From an uncultured Clostridia bacterium (GTDB taxonomy: Bacteria; Bacillota; Clostridia; TANB77; CAG-508), in the NCBI GenBank assembly GCA_944392465.1, contig CALXWR010000007.1, forward strand, positions 1 through 43,089: a DNA stretch of 43,089 bases, read 5' to 3'. A model generated the notes under the pieces. The model did not search any database. It was not told the DNA's origin and saw only the letters and a list, made by a program, of their open reading frames with translations. This document shows, piece after piece, positions 8,082 to 17,489 of this stretch; the stretch's first letter is position 1; each line of letters begins with the position of its first letter. Position numbers and translations under genes: made by a program.

Positions 8082-9479
8082 TCAATTTAGTTTATTTACA
8101 CAATCTTTAAATACTTTTCCTCTTTCTGCAAAATTTTTAAACATATCAAAACTTGCACTTGCAGGTGAAAATAATACAATTTCGCCTTTTGATGCAACTT
8201 TTCTTGCTCTGTTAACTGCTTCTTCTACCTTATTACATTTGTATATTGGAAAAACTATATCTGTTCCTGCTATTTCTTTAATAATTGCATCATAAATTTT
8301 TTTTGATGTTTTTCCCATTAAAATCAATTTTGAAACATGCTCCAAGATTGGTTTTGCCAATGGTTGATAATCTAGATTTTTATCATATCCTCCTGCTATT
8401 AGAACTATTTTTTCATCAAAAGAGTTTAGTCCAGCAATAGTCCTTGATGGACTTGTTCCTATAGAATCATTATACCATTTAACTCCATCCAATTCTCTAA
8501 CAAATTCTAGTCTATGTTCAACTCCAGTAAATTTTTTAATTGCCTTTATTTGAGTTTCAACATCCACTAAACTAGATGTTGCTGCTATAGCAGCACAAAT
8601 ATTCTCGTAATTATGTATTCCTTTTAAATGAATATCCTTTATATCTAATATATGTCTTCTAACACCATCTTTACAAATTTTTATTTTATTATCATCAAAA
8701 ATAACTCCATCAGCCAGCTTTTCTTTACTACTAAAAAATTCTACTTTTCCCTCTGTTTCTGTTGCCATTTTTCTTGTAATCTCATTATCATAATTTAAAA
8801 CTACTTTTCCAGATTCATCTTGGAATGCAAATATATTCTTTTTTGCATCTATATATTCCTCATATGAACTATGTTTGTCAAGGTGATTTGGGGAAATATT
8901 GGTTATAACAGATATTTCTGGGCTTATTTCCATTCCCATTAATTGAAAACTACTAAGTTCCAGAATTACAATATCTTCTTTATTGTATTTTTCGACTTCC
9001 GTAAATAATGGTGTCCCTATGTTTCCACCTAAATGGCAATTATAGCCACCTTCTTTTAAAATTTCATATATAAGAGTAGTTGTTGTTGTTTTTCCATCAC
9101 TACCTGTTACACCTATAATTTTACAAGGACATGTATTCATTAGCATTTCTATTTCAGATGTTACTATCGCTCCTCTTTTTTGTTCAGATTTTAGTTGAAG
9201 AGTTGTAGGTAAGCAACTAGGTGATCTAAAAATAACATTAAATCCTCTTAAAAAATGTAATGCATTTTTTCCAGTTACTAAATCAAAACCATATTCATTA
9301 ATTTTTTTTACGATATTTTCATCTAATTGTTCTAAATCTCTTTCATCAAATACTGTTACTTTTGCCATTAAATTATGGAAGTAATCTATTAAAGGTGTAT
9401 TACTTACACCAAGTCCTACAATTGCTACTCTTTTGCCTTTCATATTGTTCTCAAAAGCTTTTAATTTTGCATTTTCCAT
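8082..9479 (-). CDS. murD: UDP-N-acetylmuramoyl-L-alanine:D-glutamate ligase MurD
   Basis: MurD adds D-glutamate to UDP-MurNAc-L-alanine in cytoplasmic peptidoglycan precursor synthesis, using ATP. At 465 residues the length fits the family. The N-terminal Rossmann domain carries VAIVGLGVSNTPLIDYF. The ATP-binding loop GVTGSDGKTTTT (about 123-134) is the Mur ligase P-loop. ILELSSFQLMG and ITNISPNHLDKHSSYEEYIDAK contain the metal and lysine-carbamate region. EHRLEFV, then WYNDSIGTSPSRTIAGL, is typical of MurD, and the C-terminal domain has IVLIAGGYDKNLDY and LFSPASASFDMFKNFAERG. The ATG follows AAAGGAGAAAATGTT. No dcw-type neighbours are present, so this murD lies apart from the usual cell wall cluster. 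Confidence 0.97.
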   Translation of the reverse strand: MENAKLKAFENNMKGKRVAIVGLGVSNTPLIDYFHNLMAKVTVFDERDLEQLDENIVKKINEYGFDLVTGKNALHFLRGFNVIFRSPSCLPTTLQLKSEQKRGAIVTSEIEMLMNTCPCKIIGVTGSDGKTTTTTLIYEILKEGGYNCHLGGNIGTPLFTEVEKYNKEDIVILELSSFQLMGMEISPEISVITNISPNHLDKHSSYEEYIDAKKNIFAFQDESGKVVLNYDNEITRKMATETEGKVEFFSSKEKLADGVIFDDNKIKICKDGVRRHILDIKDIHLKGIHNYENICAAIAATSSLVDVETQIKAIKKFTGVEHRLEFVRELDGVKWYNDSIGTSPSRTIAGLNSFDEKIVLIAGGYDKNLDYQPLAKPILEHVSKLILMGKTSKKIYDAIIKEIAGTDIVFPIYKCNKVEEAVNRARKVASKGEIVLFSPASASFDMFKNFAERGKVFKDCVNKLN

Positions 9480-9590
9480 AACATTTTCTCCTTTTTACTA
9501 TACAACTCATTTATTTTACTATTTTATTCCTTTACATGATTGTTTATTTATATAATATGGAAATTATCATTCCCTATTTGAATAAAAGAA

Positions 9591-10277
9591 TTAATATTTA
9601 ATAAATTTTAAAACTTTTTTTGTAGACTCTTCTACATTTTTACAATCACTTACATCTATAGAAATAGTATTTTCATATATTTTATAATATCCTGCTTGCT
9701 TTTGTAAGTTATCTCTTTTTATAATATTTTCTTTTAGTGCATTTTCATCTGTTTTATTTCCATATTGAATCATTTTTCTTCTAACTCTTTCTTCTAAATC
9801 AGCTGTTATAAATAAATGATAATCTAAATTTGGATAAATATTCATTAAATCTCTTCCAGATATGATTACATTATACATTTTTTTATACATATCAATTAAA
9901 TTTCTTGCAAATAAATAGAAATGTGAATTATCTGCATTTAATCCTGCTATAGATACAGCAAGAGAAGATTTTTCAGATTGTAATTTTTCTTCTTCTATTT
10001 TTTTCTCATTAACATATACAACAGATTCACGGTTTTCTATTTCAAATTTAACTTTAAGCTTATCCATTAATTCCTTTATATCTATATTTTGTATATTTTC
10101 TTTTAAATTATTTAAATCAATTTCTTTTGCATTATTCATTAAAGCATATACTATACCTCTATATAAATTTCCACCATGCAAAATAATACTATTTGGAATA
10201 TACTTTATTAGTTCTTTGCATATAGATGTTTTTCCACTTCCTACAAGACCTTCTATACCAATAACAATGTTGCTCAT
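9591..10277 (-). CDS. Cytidylate kinase-like P-loop nucleotide kinase
   Basis: The 228-residue protein resembles cytidylate kinase (CMP/dCMP + ATP to the diphosphate). It has the P-loop GLVGSGKTS near the N terminus, a HGGNLYRGIVYALM segment in place of the usual LDTGAMYR, the SGRDLMNIYPNLDYHLFITADLEERVRRK block equivalent to DGRDIGTVVFPDA-FLTA-EERARR, and an ISIDVSD tail equivalent to IDTS-LS. Several hallmark Cmk residues differ, so it is a divergent member, and a normal cmk may exist elsewhere. The start at 10277 is 13 bases from GGAAGG. An ATG 12 bases earlier (10289) overlaps the ribosome site too closely. A folded leader with a tiny ORF lies upstream. Confidence 0.75.
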   Translation of the reverse strand: MSNIVIGIEGLVGSGKTSICKELIKYIPNSIILHGGNLYRGIVYALMNNAKEIDLNNLKENIQNIDIKELMDKLKVKFEIENRESVVYVNEKKIEEEKLQSEKSSLAVSIAGLNADNSHFYLFARNLIDMYKKMYNVIISGRDLMNIYPNLDYHLFITADLEERVRRKMIQYGNKTDENALKENIIKRDNLQKQAGYYKIYENTISIDVSDCKNVEESTKKVLKFIKY

Positions 10278-10298
10278 GTTTAATCTCATTCCTTCCTA

Positions 10299-10342
10299 GA
10301 GGCACAAATTGGGTTGGTTATTTTTGAACCATTAAGCACCTC
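10299..10342 (-). promoter_or_regulatory. Leader stem-loop with mini-ORF upstream of the Cmk-like gene
   Basis: On the minus strand GAGGTGC pairs with GTGCCTC (with G-U pairs), and inside it TGGTT pairs with AACCA. The outer stem contains GGAGGTGCTTA before ATG GTT CAA AAA TAA (10332-10318), a four-codon reading frame with a near-perfect ribosome site. The structure ends just before the kinase gene's own GGAAGG. It may be a translational control element. Confidence 0.4.
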
Positions 10343-10498
10343 CACATGTTTTTCAGTTTTAAATTATATCATAAATCATTTTAAATTTAAACATTTTTAC
10401 AAAAGTACTTTTAAACATAAAACTATTATTAAACATTTTTGTGAGAATAAAATTAAAATTTTTGTACATAATTTTATTAAGATTGGAGGTGTTTCAAT

Positions 10499-10585
10499 AT
10501 GTCAGAAAACAGTAACAAAAAGAAAAATAGTAAAAAAGGAAATAGTAAAAGTAATGAACAAACATCAAACAATTCTAATCAATAA
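10499..10585 (+). CDS. Small basic protein of 28 residues
   Basis: This short frame reads MSENSNKKKNSKKGNSKSNE followed by QTSNNSNQ and stop. It has no recognisable homology. The case for translation is a textbook ribosome site (TTGGAGGTGTTTCAAT before ATG, spacing 7) in an otherwise gene-free 470-base region, and two stem-loops within 115 bases after the stop. It is almost entirely Lys, Asn and Ser, with no hydrophobic residue, so it is likely disordered. Comparable Lys/Ser/Asn-rich mini-proteins include small acid-soluble or nucleic-acid-binding peptides, but no specific assignment is justified. It is divergent from the kinase gene. Confidence 0.6.
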   Translation: MSENSNKKKNSKKGNSKSNEQTSNNSNQ

Positions 10586-10610
10586 TTATTTTACAAATTT
10601 GAATTAAATT

Positions 10611-10636
10611 GCTTAAATTTTTTATATAATTTAAGC
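10611..10636 (+). terminator. AT-rich stem-loop after the 28-residue ORF
   Basis: GCTTAAATT pairs with AATTTAAGC (9 bp). There is no good T-run on either side, so it may be an mRNA-end stem rather than a true terminator. Confidence 0.4.
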
Positions 10637-10657
10637 AGATTATGCTACTATATCCAA

Positions 10658-10696
10658 AAGAAGAAAACATTCTAAAAATTAGAATGTTTTCTTCTT
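10658..10696. terminator. Bidirectional terminator between convergent genes
   Basis: A perfect 17-bp stem with a 5-base loop runs from 10658 to 10696. On the minus strand it is followed by TTGG after a stem end rich in T, serving the 10759-11217 gene. On the plus strand it is followed by GATATTTAATTTTT, serving the small ORF. Confidence 0.8.
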
Positions 10697-10758
10697 GATA
10701 TTTAATTTTTCATATAAGTAAAATATCAAACATATTTTTTTGCTCAAAATTTATAATT

Positions 10759-11217
10759 TTAATTTTTTACATCCCTTTTAAGATGTAATCCATATAAATT
10801 ATAATAATCTGTATAGTCAACCATATTTTCGTATGTAATTATATAATCTACGCCGGCGAAGTTTTTATAATTAGTTTTTGAATCGTCTATAACACTTTCT
10901 TGTCCACTTAATTTATACGCTGGAAGACATAATATTAAAATAAGATAAACAAAAATAGTAAAAAATAATAATTTTCTTTTAAAAAATTTTTTATTTCCTA
11001 ATAATAAAATTATAAAAACATTAATAACTAACAAAATATAAAACCATATTGTTGGTGTTGCAGTATGAGTAACACCTTTTGAAAATAATTTTAAAATTAA
11101 AATCAATAATAAATTTATAAAAACAAGAAATCTAATAACTTTATTTAATGCTACAATTTTTCTATTATTGCTTACTTTTTTGTTATTAACTTTTTCATCT
11201 TTTAAATGTCTACTCAA
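10759..11217 (-). CDS. Hypothetical small membrane protein, three helices
   Basis: This 152-residue protein of unknown function has a Lys/Asn-rich cytosolic N terminus (about 1-25) and three hydrophobic helices at roughly 27-45, 55-73 and 82-99. A soluble, probably extracytoplasmic tail follows (LSGQESVIDDSKTNYKNFAGVDYIITYENMVDYTDYYNLYG). The start is TTG, with GGAGGTACTAAAAG upstream; the next in-frame ATG would remove the first helix. No family is recognised. Directly upstream lies a cluster of palindromic sequence (11254-11403) whose 17-bp inverted repeat sits 35 bases before the start codon. The 17-bp terminator stem lies downstream. Confidence 0.75.
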   Translation of the reverse strand: MSRHLKDEKVNNKKVSNNRKIVALNKVIRFLVFINLLLILILKLFSKGVTHTATPTIWFYILLVINVFIILLLGNKKFFKRKLLFFTIFVYLILILCLPAYKLSGQESVIDDSKTNYKNFAGVDYIITYENMVDYTDYYNLYGLHLKRDVKN

Positions 11218-11253
11218 CTTTTAGTACCTCCAAAGTTTAATCTCTTGTTTTTA

Positions 11254-11318
11254 TTGTATAGGAAAAATCGACTTTTTCTCTGAAATTCCAATAATTTTTA
11301 ACGATTTTTCCTATACAA
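11254..11318. repeat. 65-bp palindromic element with perfect 17-bp inverted repeats
   Basis: The arm at 11254-11270 (TTGTATAGGAAAAATCG) is exactly repeated in inverse at 11302-11318, with 31 bases between. No T-run follows on either strand, so it is not a simple terminator. It lies between the promoter side and the ribosome site of the 10759-11217 gene. Confidence 0.8.
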
Positions 11319-11403
11319 CAAGGTTAATTTTCCTTGGGCTGTGCATATTTGCGAAGCAAAATGCACATGTGGACGTCGAAATCTTTGATTTCGTTAACGT
11401 CCA
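11319..11403. repeat. Three consecutive hairpins, one capped by GCGAAGC
   Basis: Hairpin one is CAAGG...CCTTG (11319-11336). Hairpin two is TGTGCAT...ATGCACA with a GCGAAGC apex (11340-11367). Hairpin three is TGGACGT-CGAAATC...GATTTCG-TTA-ACGTCCA (11370-11403), a 14-bp stem with a three-base bulge. The run lies just after the end of the transglutaminase-like gene on the minus strand. It has no coding potential. No Rfam class was recognised. Confidence 0.65.
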
Positions 11404-11524
11404 ATTTTCTTATATTTTATTTAATAAAATCAACAAAATAAAATTTAATAATTATCAACAATTTGTATTATAACAAAAAATTTTAATTTTTACAATACTT
11501 TACAAAAAATTTTACAAATTTTAA

Positions 11525-12319
11525 CTAAATACTTGGTCCTTCTTTATATTCTATTTCTCTAACCGGTTGATATGACCTAGTTTTGGGGTCCAACCTATAT
11601 TCAATCTTTTTTCCATCTGCAATTAATCTTATATAATATTCTTCTGGCTGTCTTGACTTTTTTGTAGAATAAAAAGTTCTATCTTGTTTTTCATCAATAC
11701 AGTATAGAACAAATTTCTCATAAAGGCTAACCAATTCAGATATTCCTAATTTCGATAAATCACCGAATTCTTTTAGAGCATCTAGTGTTACTTCTAATTT
11801 TTGCCTTTGCGTTAAATTACTTTTATCTAACCTATCTTTAAATAATCTCCAATAATCATTAGAATATCCTTTTTCATCTATATAACCTAATTGCGTATCT
11901 AATTCTCTAAGGGCTCTTATTGGAATTGATCCAATCCCAAAGTATGAAGTACTACATTTAAATTGAATATTTTTTAAATCTTGAGTTAAGTCTGTAATAT
12001 GTCCTATGTTTTCTTCGTCTCTAAATATTAAATAACTGTGTTTTCCATCTTGCATAATCTCAGCTTCTATTCCAGCTTTTTTTAAGAGCTCTAAATATTG
12101 TTTATTTAATGTAGTACAAATAATAATATTAGGGTTACTATATGGCTTGTGTGAATAAATTGACATATTATCTTCTTCACCAAACATCATATATTCATAT
12201 TCTCTATCATAATAACTTCTTTCTCCTAAAGCAAGATATAAAAATCTAGCTTTAGCAATATTATTCGGTAAATCTTTTGGCATTTGTGTTATAAAATCAT
12301 CAAGCTTATTTATTTTCAA
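11525..12319 (-). CDS. Putative transglutaminase-like (papain-fold) protein
   Basis: This 264-residue protein is not a named family to me, but it shows the arrangement of a transglutaminase/papain-like fold. An early helix ARFLYLALGERSYYDREYEYM is followed by IIICTTLNKQYLELLKKAGI with Cys68 at the start of a helix. Next comes GKHSYLIF with His94, then HITDLTQDLKNIQFK with Asp110. Cys-His-Asp with this spacing is the catalytic triad pattern of the superfamily. About 150 residues follow, including a basic C terminus. There is no signal peptide, so it is probably cytosolic. The start is TTG with AAAGG nine bases upstream. It follows uvrA by 44 bases, so it may be co-transcribed. Activity is inferred only. 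Confidence 0.6.
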   Translation of the reverse strand: MKINKLDDFITQMPKDLPNNIAKARFLYLALGERSYYDREYEYMMFGEEDNMSIYSHKPYSNPNIIICTTLNKQYLELLKKAGIEAEIMQDGKHSYLIFRDEENIGHITDLTQDLKNIQFKCSTSYFGIGSIPIRALRELDTQLGYIDEKGYSNDYWRLFKDRLDKSNLTQRQKLEVTLDALKEFGDLSKLGISELVSLYEKFVLYCIDEKQDRTFYSTKKSRQPEEYYIRLIADGKKIEYRLDPKTRSYQPVREIEYKEGPSI

Positions 12320-12363
12320 TTTATTTAACCTTTCTACACTTTTTTATAGTGTTTAAATTATAT

Positions 12364-15195
12364 TTAACCTTCTATATATTTTTTTAAAAATTTTCCTGTA
12401 TAACTTCTATCATTTTTTATAATTTGTTCTGGTGTACCTACACCAACAATTTCTCCTCCGCCGTCTCCTCCTTCTGGACCTAAATCTATAATATAATCAG
12501 CAGTTTTAATCAAATCTAAATTATGTTCAATTACAATAATGCTGTTTCCAGTATCTACTAATCTTTGTAATATCTCTATTAATCTATGAACATCTGCTAT
12601 ATGAAGACCAGTTGTTGGTTCATCTAAAATATATAATGTTTTCCCAGTAGCTTTTTTAGAAAGCTCTGTCGCAAGTTTTATACGTTGTGCTTCTCCTCCT
12701 GATAGTGTTGTTGAAGGTTGTCCAAGTTTAATATAGCCAAGTCCTACATCATATAATGTTTGAATTTTATTTTTTATTCTTGGAAGGTTTTTAAAAAACT
12801 CCAATGCTTCTTCAACTGTCATATCAAGTACGTCAGATATTGTCTTTCCTTTATATTTAACTTCTAATGTTTCTTTATTGTACCTTTTCCCCTTACACAC
12901 TTCACAAGGCACGTATATATCTGGCAAAAAGTGCATTTCTATTTTTATTATTCCATCACCATTACAAGCTTCACATCTTCCACCCTGTACATTAAAGCTA
13001 AATCTACCTTTGCTATAGCCTCTCATTTTAGCTTCATTTGTTCCGGCAAATAAATCACGTATAAAGTCAAACACTCCTGTATATGTTGCTGGATTAGAAC
13101 GCGGTGTTCTTCCTATTGGTGATTGATCTATATTAATTATTTTATCAATGTTTTCTAACCCCTTAACTTCTTTACACTTTCCAGGCTTTTCATTTGATCC
13201 ATTTAACTCTCTAGCTACTGTTTTATATAATATTTCATTTACTAGTGTACTCTTTCCAGAACCTGAAACACCTGTTACACAAATAAATTGTCCAAGTGGA
13301 AATTTAACATTAATATTTTTCAAATTATGCTCTGTAGCTCCTTTAATTTCTATTGATTTGCCATTTGATTTTCTTCTTTTTTTAGGAATAGGAATCTGTT
13401 TTCTTCCACTTAAGTACTGACCTGTAATTGAATCTTGAACAAGTTTTACTTCTTCAGCTGTTCCTTGCGCCATAACTTTTCCACCGTGTACTCCTGCACC
13501 AGGCCCAATATCTATTATTTGATCAGCAGCATACATAGTATCTTCATCATGCTCTACAACTAAAACAGTATTTCCTAAATCTCTTAAGTGTTTTAAAGTA
13601 GCTAATAATCTATCATTATCTCTTTGATGAAGTCCTATACTTGGCTCATCAAGAATATATAGAACTCCTGTTAAACCAGACCCTATTTGAGTAGCTAATC
13701 TAATACGTTGTGCTTCTCCTCCTGATAAAGTTCCTGCACTTCTTGATAATGTTAAGTATTCTAAACCAACATCTATTAAAAATTGTAGTCTTTTGTTTAA
13801 TTCTTTAAATATTTGATCTGCAATCATTTTATCTTTATTGTTTAATTTTAAAGAATTTAGATAATCTTTTATTTTATTAATTGGCATATCAGTAAGTTCA
13901 TTTATGTTTTTATCTCCAATTTTTACAGATAGACTTTCCTTTTTTAATCTTGCACCATGACATTCAGGACATGGAGATTCGCTCATATACATTTCGTAAA
14001 AAGTTCTCATACCTTGTGATTTAGTTTCATTATGACGTCTTTCAAGAGTAGGAAGTACTCCTTCAAACGGAGCTGTAAATCGTCTAGTTCCTGCAGATGA
14101 TGTATACTCAAAATCTATTTTCTCGTCTCCAGTTCCATAAAGAATCTTTTCTAAAAAGTCTCGTGGCAACTTCTTTATGGGCACATCTTTAATTTCCACA
14201 CCATAATGACGCGCAATGCTTTCAAAGTACATTTTTGCCATTGTATCACCACGTTTCATTACACTTGAACCAAATGCTTTAACACCATCATATAAGGTTT
14301 TATTCTTATCTGGAATTATTAAATCTTCATCCATTTTCATTAAATACCCAATACCTGTACAACTTGGACAAGCTCCAAATGGATTATTAAATGAAAACAT
14401 TCTAGGGGTTAATTCATCAAAACTAATTCCACAGTCAGGACAAGCATAATTTTGACTAAAAAGCATTTCTTTCTTATGTGTAGCATCATCAATTATTACA
14501 ATGTTATTTGCATGCTTTAATGCAGTTTCAACAGATTCTGTAAGTCTACTACGTATATCTTCTTTTATTATTAATCTATCAACTATTAATTCAACATTAT
14601 GTTTCTTTTTCCTATCTATTTGTAAATCATCTGAAAGCTCAACAGTTTCCCCATCAACTCTAGCACGTACAAATCCCTCTTTTTGAAAATTTTCTAATAG
14701 TTTTACAAATTCACCTTTTCTGCCTCTTACAACAGGTGCTAAAACTTGAATTCTAGTTCCTTCTTCTAACTCTAATATACTGTCTATTATTTGATCGATT
14801 GTTTGCTTTTCAATCTTTTTTCCGCACTTTGGACAATAAGGCACACCAATTCTAGCATATAGTAAACGTATATAATCATATATTTCTGTAACTGTACCAA
14901 CAGTTGATCTTGGATTTTTTGAAGTTGTTTTCTGGTCAATAGATATTGCTGGGGATAAACCATCTATAGATTCCACATCAGGTTTTTCCATTAATCCTAG
15001 GAATTGCCTTGCATATGCAGATAGACTTTCTACATATCTTCTTTGACCTTCTGCATATAATGTATCAAACGCAAGAGAAGATTTTCCTGAGCCTGAAAGT
15101 CCAGTTATTACAACTAATTTATCCCTTGGAATTTCTATATTTATATTTTTTAAATTATGCTCCTTTGCACCTTTTATCACTATTTTATCATTCAT
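12364..15195 (-). CDS. uvrA: Excinuclease ABC subunit A
   Basis: UvrA is the damage-recognition ATPase of nucleotide excision repair; it loads UvrB on DNA. The 943 residues show two ABC modules. The first Walker [10 protein letters not shown] is near residue 32, with an inserted zinc module ([11 protein letters not shown]) and the UvrB-binding region. The [19 protein letters not shown] signature precedes the Walker [16 protein letters not shown]. The second Walker [11 protein letters not shown] is near 640, with the CEACNGDG...CEVCKG zinc finger and a second [12 protein letters not shown] and [10 protein letters not shown]. The ATG at 15195 follows GGGGGTACTTAA. Its partner uvrB, 5 kb upstream, is frameshifted as sequenced, and uvrC is not in the window. 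Confidence 0.99.
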   Translation of the reverse strand: MNDKIVIKGAKEHNLKNINIEIPRDKLVVITGLSGSGKSSLAFDTLYAEGQRRYVESLSAYARQFLGLMEKPDVESIDGLSPAISIDQKTTSKNPRSTVGTVTEIYDYIRLLYARIGVPYCPKCGKKIEKQTIDQIIDSILELEEGTRIQVLAPVVRGRKGEFVKLLENFQKEGFVRARVDGETVELSDDLQIDRKKKHNVELIVDRLIIKEDIRSRLTESVETALKHANNIVIIDDATHKKEMLFSQNYACPDCGISFDELTPRMFSFNNPFGACPSCTGIGYLMKMDEDLIIPDKNKTLYDGVKAFGSSVMKRGDTMAKMYFESIARHYGVEIKDVPIKKLPRDFLEKILYGTGDEKIDFEYTSSAGTRRFTAPFEGVLPTLERRHNETKSQGMRTFYEMYMSESPCPECHGARLKKESLSVKIGDKNINELTDMPINKIKDYLNSLKLNNKDKMIADQIFKELNKRLQFLIDVGLEYLTLSRSAGTLSGGEAQRIRLATQIGSGLTGVLYILDEPSIGLHQRDNDRLLATLKHLRDLGNTVLVVEHDEDTMYAADQIIDIGPGAGVHGGKVMAQGTAEEVKLVQDSITGQYLSGRKQIPIPKKRRKSNGKSIEIKGATEHNLKNINVKFPLGQFICVTGVSGSGKSTLVNEILYKTVARELNGSNEKPGKCKEVKGLENIDKIINIDQSPIGRTPRSNPATYTGVFDFIRDLFAGTNEAKMRGYSKGRFSFNVQGGRCEACNGDGIIKIEMHFLPDIYVPCEVCKGKRYNKETLEVKYKGKTISDVLDMTVEEALEFFKNLPRIKNKIQTLYDVGLGYIKLGQPSTTLSGGEAQRIKLATELSKKATGKTLYILDEPTTGLHIADVHRLIEILQRLVDTGNSIIVIEHNLDLIKTADYIIDLGPEGGDGGGEIVGVGTPEQIIKNDRSYTGKFLKKYIEG

Positions 15196-15300
15196 TTAAG
15201 TACCCCCGAGTTTTTAGTTGTTTATTCATTATTGAAAGTCTTCCATCCAAATGTACTTTCGTTTATTGTTGGTTTTGTTAATAATTAAATTAAAATCATA

Positions 15301-16197
15301 TTAATTTTTTGTTAGATTGTTAATAATTTCATTAATAGTTTTTTCATCTAAAACAAAATTCGTATTAACAAAACCAATTTCTGGTCTAATTCCATCTTTA
15401 TTATGAAAATCAGAACCAGCAGTTACAAATAAATTATGTTGTTTTGCAAATTCATTCCATTTTTTAGTTTCGTCAAATTTATTATTATCTCTATCTACAT
15501 ATAAATAATTAGCTTCTAATCCATCTGGTTGCATTTCTTTAACTAGATTTGAAATTTCTTCATCAGTTAAATTATCTTCATGAGCATATGCAACTGGATG
15601 TGCTAGAACTACTTTTCCACCAGCTTCTCTTATTATTTCAGCTGCTTCCTTTGGCGTTACAGTTTCTTTTTTTACATAAGCCGGACAATTTTCGTTCATT
15701 ATTGTTTCAATAAACTCTCCCTTTCCTGGTATATGTCCAAATACTCTTAAAAGCTCATCTTTATTTTTATCATTATTTACTACATCTAAGGCAATATGTG
15801 CTTTAGTAACAGCATCTATTTTGTCAAGTTCTTCCACATTCAAAATATAGCCTAAATCGTCTAATTTTTTAGAAACATTATGTAAGTAATCGTGTCTAGC
15901 ATTTCTTATTTTACTTAATCTTTCCTTAAAAACACTATCATTTATATCAATATTATATCCAAGTACATGAATTCCTACTTTACTATTTTTTGTTGATATT
16001 TCTACGCCTTCAATTATTTTTATATTTTTAGTTTTTGCATATTCAAATAATTCATCTGTATATGCAGATACTGTATCGTGGTCTGCAATTGAAATAGTAA
16101 AAACGCCATTATTGTATGCTTCATCTATTATTTCTTTAGGTGTAAATGCTCCATCTGATTCTGTTGTGTGTATGTGTAAATCAATTCTTTTTTTCAT
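15301..16197 (-). CDS. PHP-domain phosphoesterase (YciV/RNase AM-like)
   Basis: The 298-residue protein is a single PHP (polymerase and histidinol phosphatase) domain. Metal ligands are visible in IDLHIHTTESDG (His8, His10), ISIADHDT and IIEGVEIST, then HVLGYN, VLAHPVA and a late VTAGSDFH. The insertion of about 70 residues after the third strand matches TrpH/YciV-type enzymes. In this family they act as 3',5'-nucleoside bisphosphate phosphatases or 5'-3' RNA/DNA oligonucleotide trimming enzymes using Mn. It starts 27 bases after the stop of the gene at 16225, likely in the same transcript, with a GAAGGGTG site. The exact substrate is not determined by sequence. Confidence 0.9.
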   Translation of the reverse strand: MKKRIDLHIHTTESDGAFTPKEIIDEAYNNGVFTISIADHDTVSAYTDELFEYAKTKNIKIIEGVEISTKNSKVGIHVLGYNIDINDSVFKERLSKIRNARHDYLHNVSKKLDDLGYILNVEELDKIDAVTKAHIALDVVNNDKNKDELLRVFGHIPGKGEFIETIMNENCPAYVKKETVTPKEAAEIIREAGGKVVLAHPVAYAHEDNLTDEEISNLVKEMQPDGLEANYLYVDRDNNKFDETKKWNEFAKQHNLFVTAGSDFHNKDGIRPEIGFVNTNFVLDEKTINEIINNLTKN

Positions 16198-16224
16198 AAT
16201 TATTTTTCACCCTTCTTTCTCCTT

Positions 16225-17364
16225 TTATAAACTTCTTTCTTCATCGCTATCATTTCTATTTTCTTTTGGTTGTAATTCATCACAGCTTGTTTTGTTTTCT
16301 TGTGATTGTAGTTCAGCACTATTAGCATTATTTCCTATTCGTGATATACTATCACTACTTTCATTATCTTCTTTTGATGATAATCTAGTACTCTTAGCAT
16401 CTTTCCACGTGCTAATTCTATGCATAAATATATCTTCCAATTCTAAAGATTGAAATCTTCTAAAGTTTGCTGATGTAGCTGATTGCATTAAAAAATCATG
16501 TAGTTCCTCAGGAGTGTTCTCAGATACTACTCTTTTTCTACTTTCATCTAATGATGATTTTAATTCTTGTGGAAAATTAAAGTCTGTAAAAGCTGATAAA
16601 TAATCATAAATAAAGTTATATGCTTCATCATCATATTGCCATTCTTTTCTATAAGACTTTGGCCAAATAGGTAGATATGGTCGTGAATCTTCTTGCTTTG
16701 CACGTTGCAATTCATCTGGCACTTGTTCTAATAATTTTTTAATCTTTGAATATTCAATTATATGTGAATCAATTGGCAAAAATATTTTTGGAAATTTTCC
16801 GTTTTTAATCATTTCAGCAACTTCACTTACATCATCTATTGAAGCAAGTGGTGCTTTATCTGATGTACTCATTTTATATTCATCAAGTAACCTAGTAAGC
16901 TCTTGTTGTGCTTGTTCAACTTTTCCATCTTCACATACAAGCCACATGTCAATATCAGGCAATCTGTTAATAAATTTTCTAGGTTTTAATTCCGGAATTA
17001 CGTTAGGACAAGGTTTACAAATTCTTTTTAAGTCTGGCATATCATCATAATTTTGTTCTAAACATGATTTGCATTTCCATATTGATTTTTGTATAGGTTT
17101 TCCATCTCTTACTAATTGTCTATTATATCTAATTTGTTCTTCTATAACAGGCAACTCTCCCTCCAAATTTTCGTCCAATGCATAAAATGGATAACCTGTT
17201 CCAAAAGAACCTTTGCTAACACTCACCAATCTAGCAATTTGATTAAAAACATCAATGTTCCATATTAGATATCTTCTTTTTAATTCTGTATTAGTTCTTT
17301 CAAAAGTAGTAGATGCTCTTTCTACCTTTTCTGTCATATCTTTTATAGTATAATCTTCACTCAT
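16225..17364 (-). CDS. Uncharacterised zinc-ribbon protein with a DxD motif
   Basis: The 379-residue protein is not recognised. It is soluble. Residues 50-60 read SKGSFGTGYPF, a glycine-serine loop. A treble-clef or zinc-ribbon candidate follows: CKSC at 98-101 and CKPC at 116-119. Immediately after is NRLPDIDMWLV with Asp137 and Asp139. A GS loop and a DxD pair are seen in nucleotidyltransferase folds, but here they are separated by the ribbon, so this is only a suggestion. The region 210-320 is helical and W/Y-rich. The last 60 residues are a low-complexity Ser/Glu/Asn tail with a repeated ELQ-x-EN pattern (SAELQSQENKTSCDELQPKEN). The ATG follows AAGGAGAAAATAAAAA. It precedes the PHP gene in an apparent operon. 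Confidence 0.7.
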   Translation of the reverse strand: MSEDYTIKDMTEKVERASTTFERTNTELKRRYLIWNIDVFNQIARLVSVSKGSFGTGYPFYALDENLEGELPVIEEQIRYNRQLVRDGKPIQKSIWKCKSCLEQNYDDMPDLKRICKPCPNVIPELKPRKFINRLPDIDMWLVCEDGKVEQAQQELTRLLDEYKMSTSDKAPLASIDDVSEVAEMIKNGKFPKIFLPIDSHIIEYSKIKKLLEQVPDELQRAKQEDSRPYLPIWPKSYRKEWQYDDEAYNFIYDYLSAFTDFNFPQELKSSLDESRKRVVSENTPEELHDFLMQSATSANFRRFQSLELEDIFMHRISTWKDAKSTRLSSKEDNESSDSISRIGNNANSAELQSQENKTSCDELQPKENRNDSDEERSL

Positions 17365-17489
17365 TTTTTATTTTCTCCTTATACAATATGTTTATTATTA
17401 TAACATTTTTTGTTTATTAAAACAATAGTTTTTTATAATAAAACAAAACATTTGATTGCTTTACAATTAACATAATAATTAAAAATTAT

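Noticed and set aside
10314..10607. 97-codon plus-strand frame before the small ORF
   Set aside because: It has no ribosome site at its start and a biased composition. The well-supported 28-residue frame lies inside it in a different reading frame.
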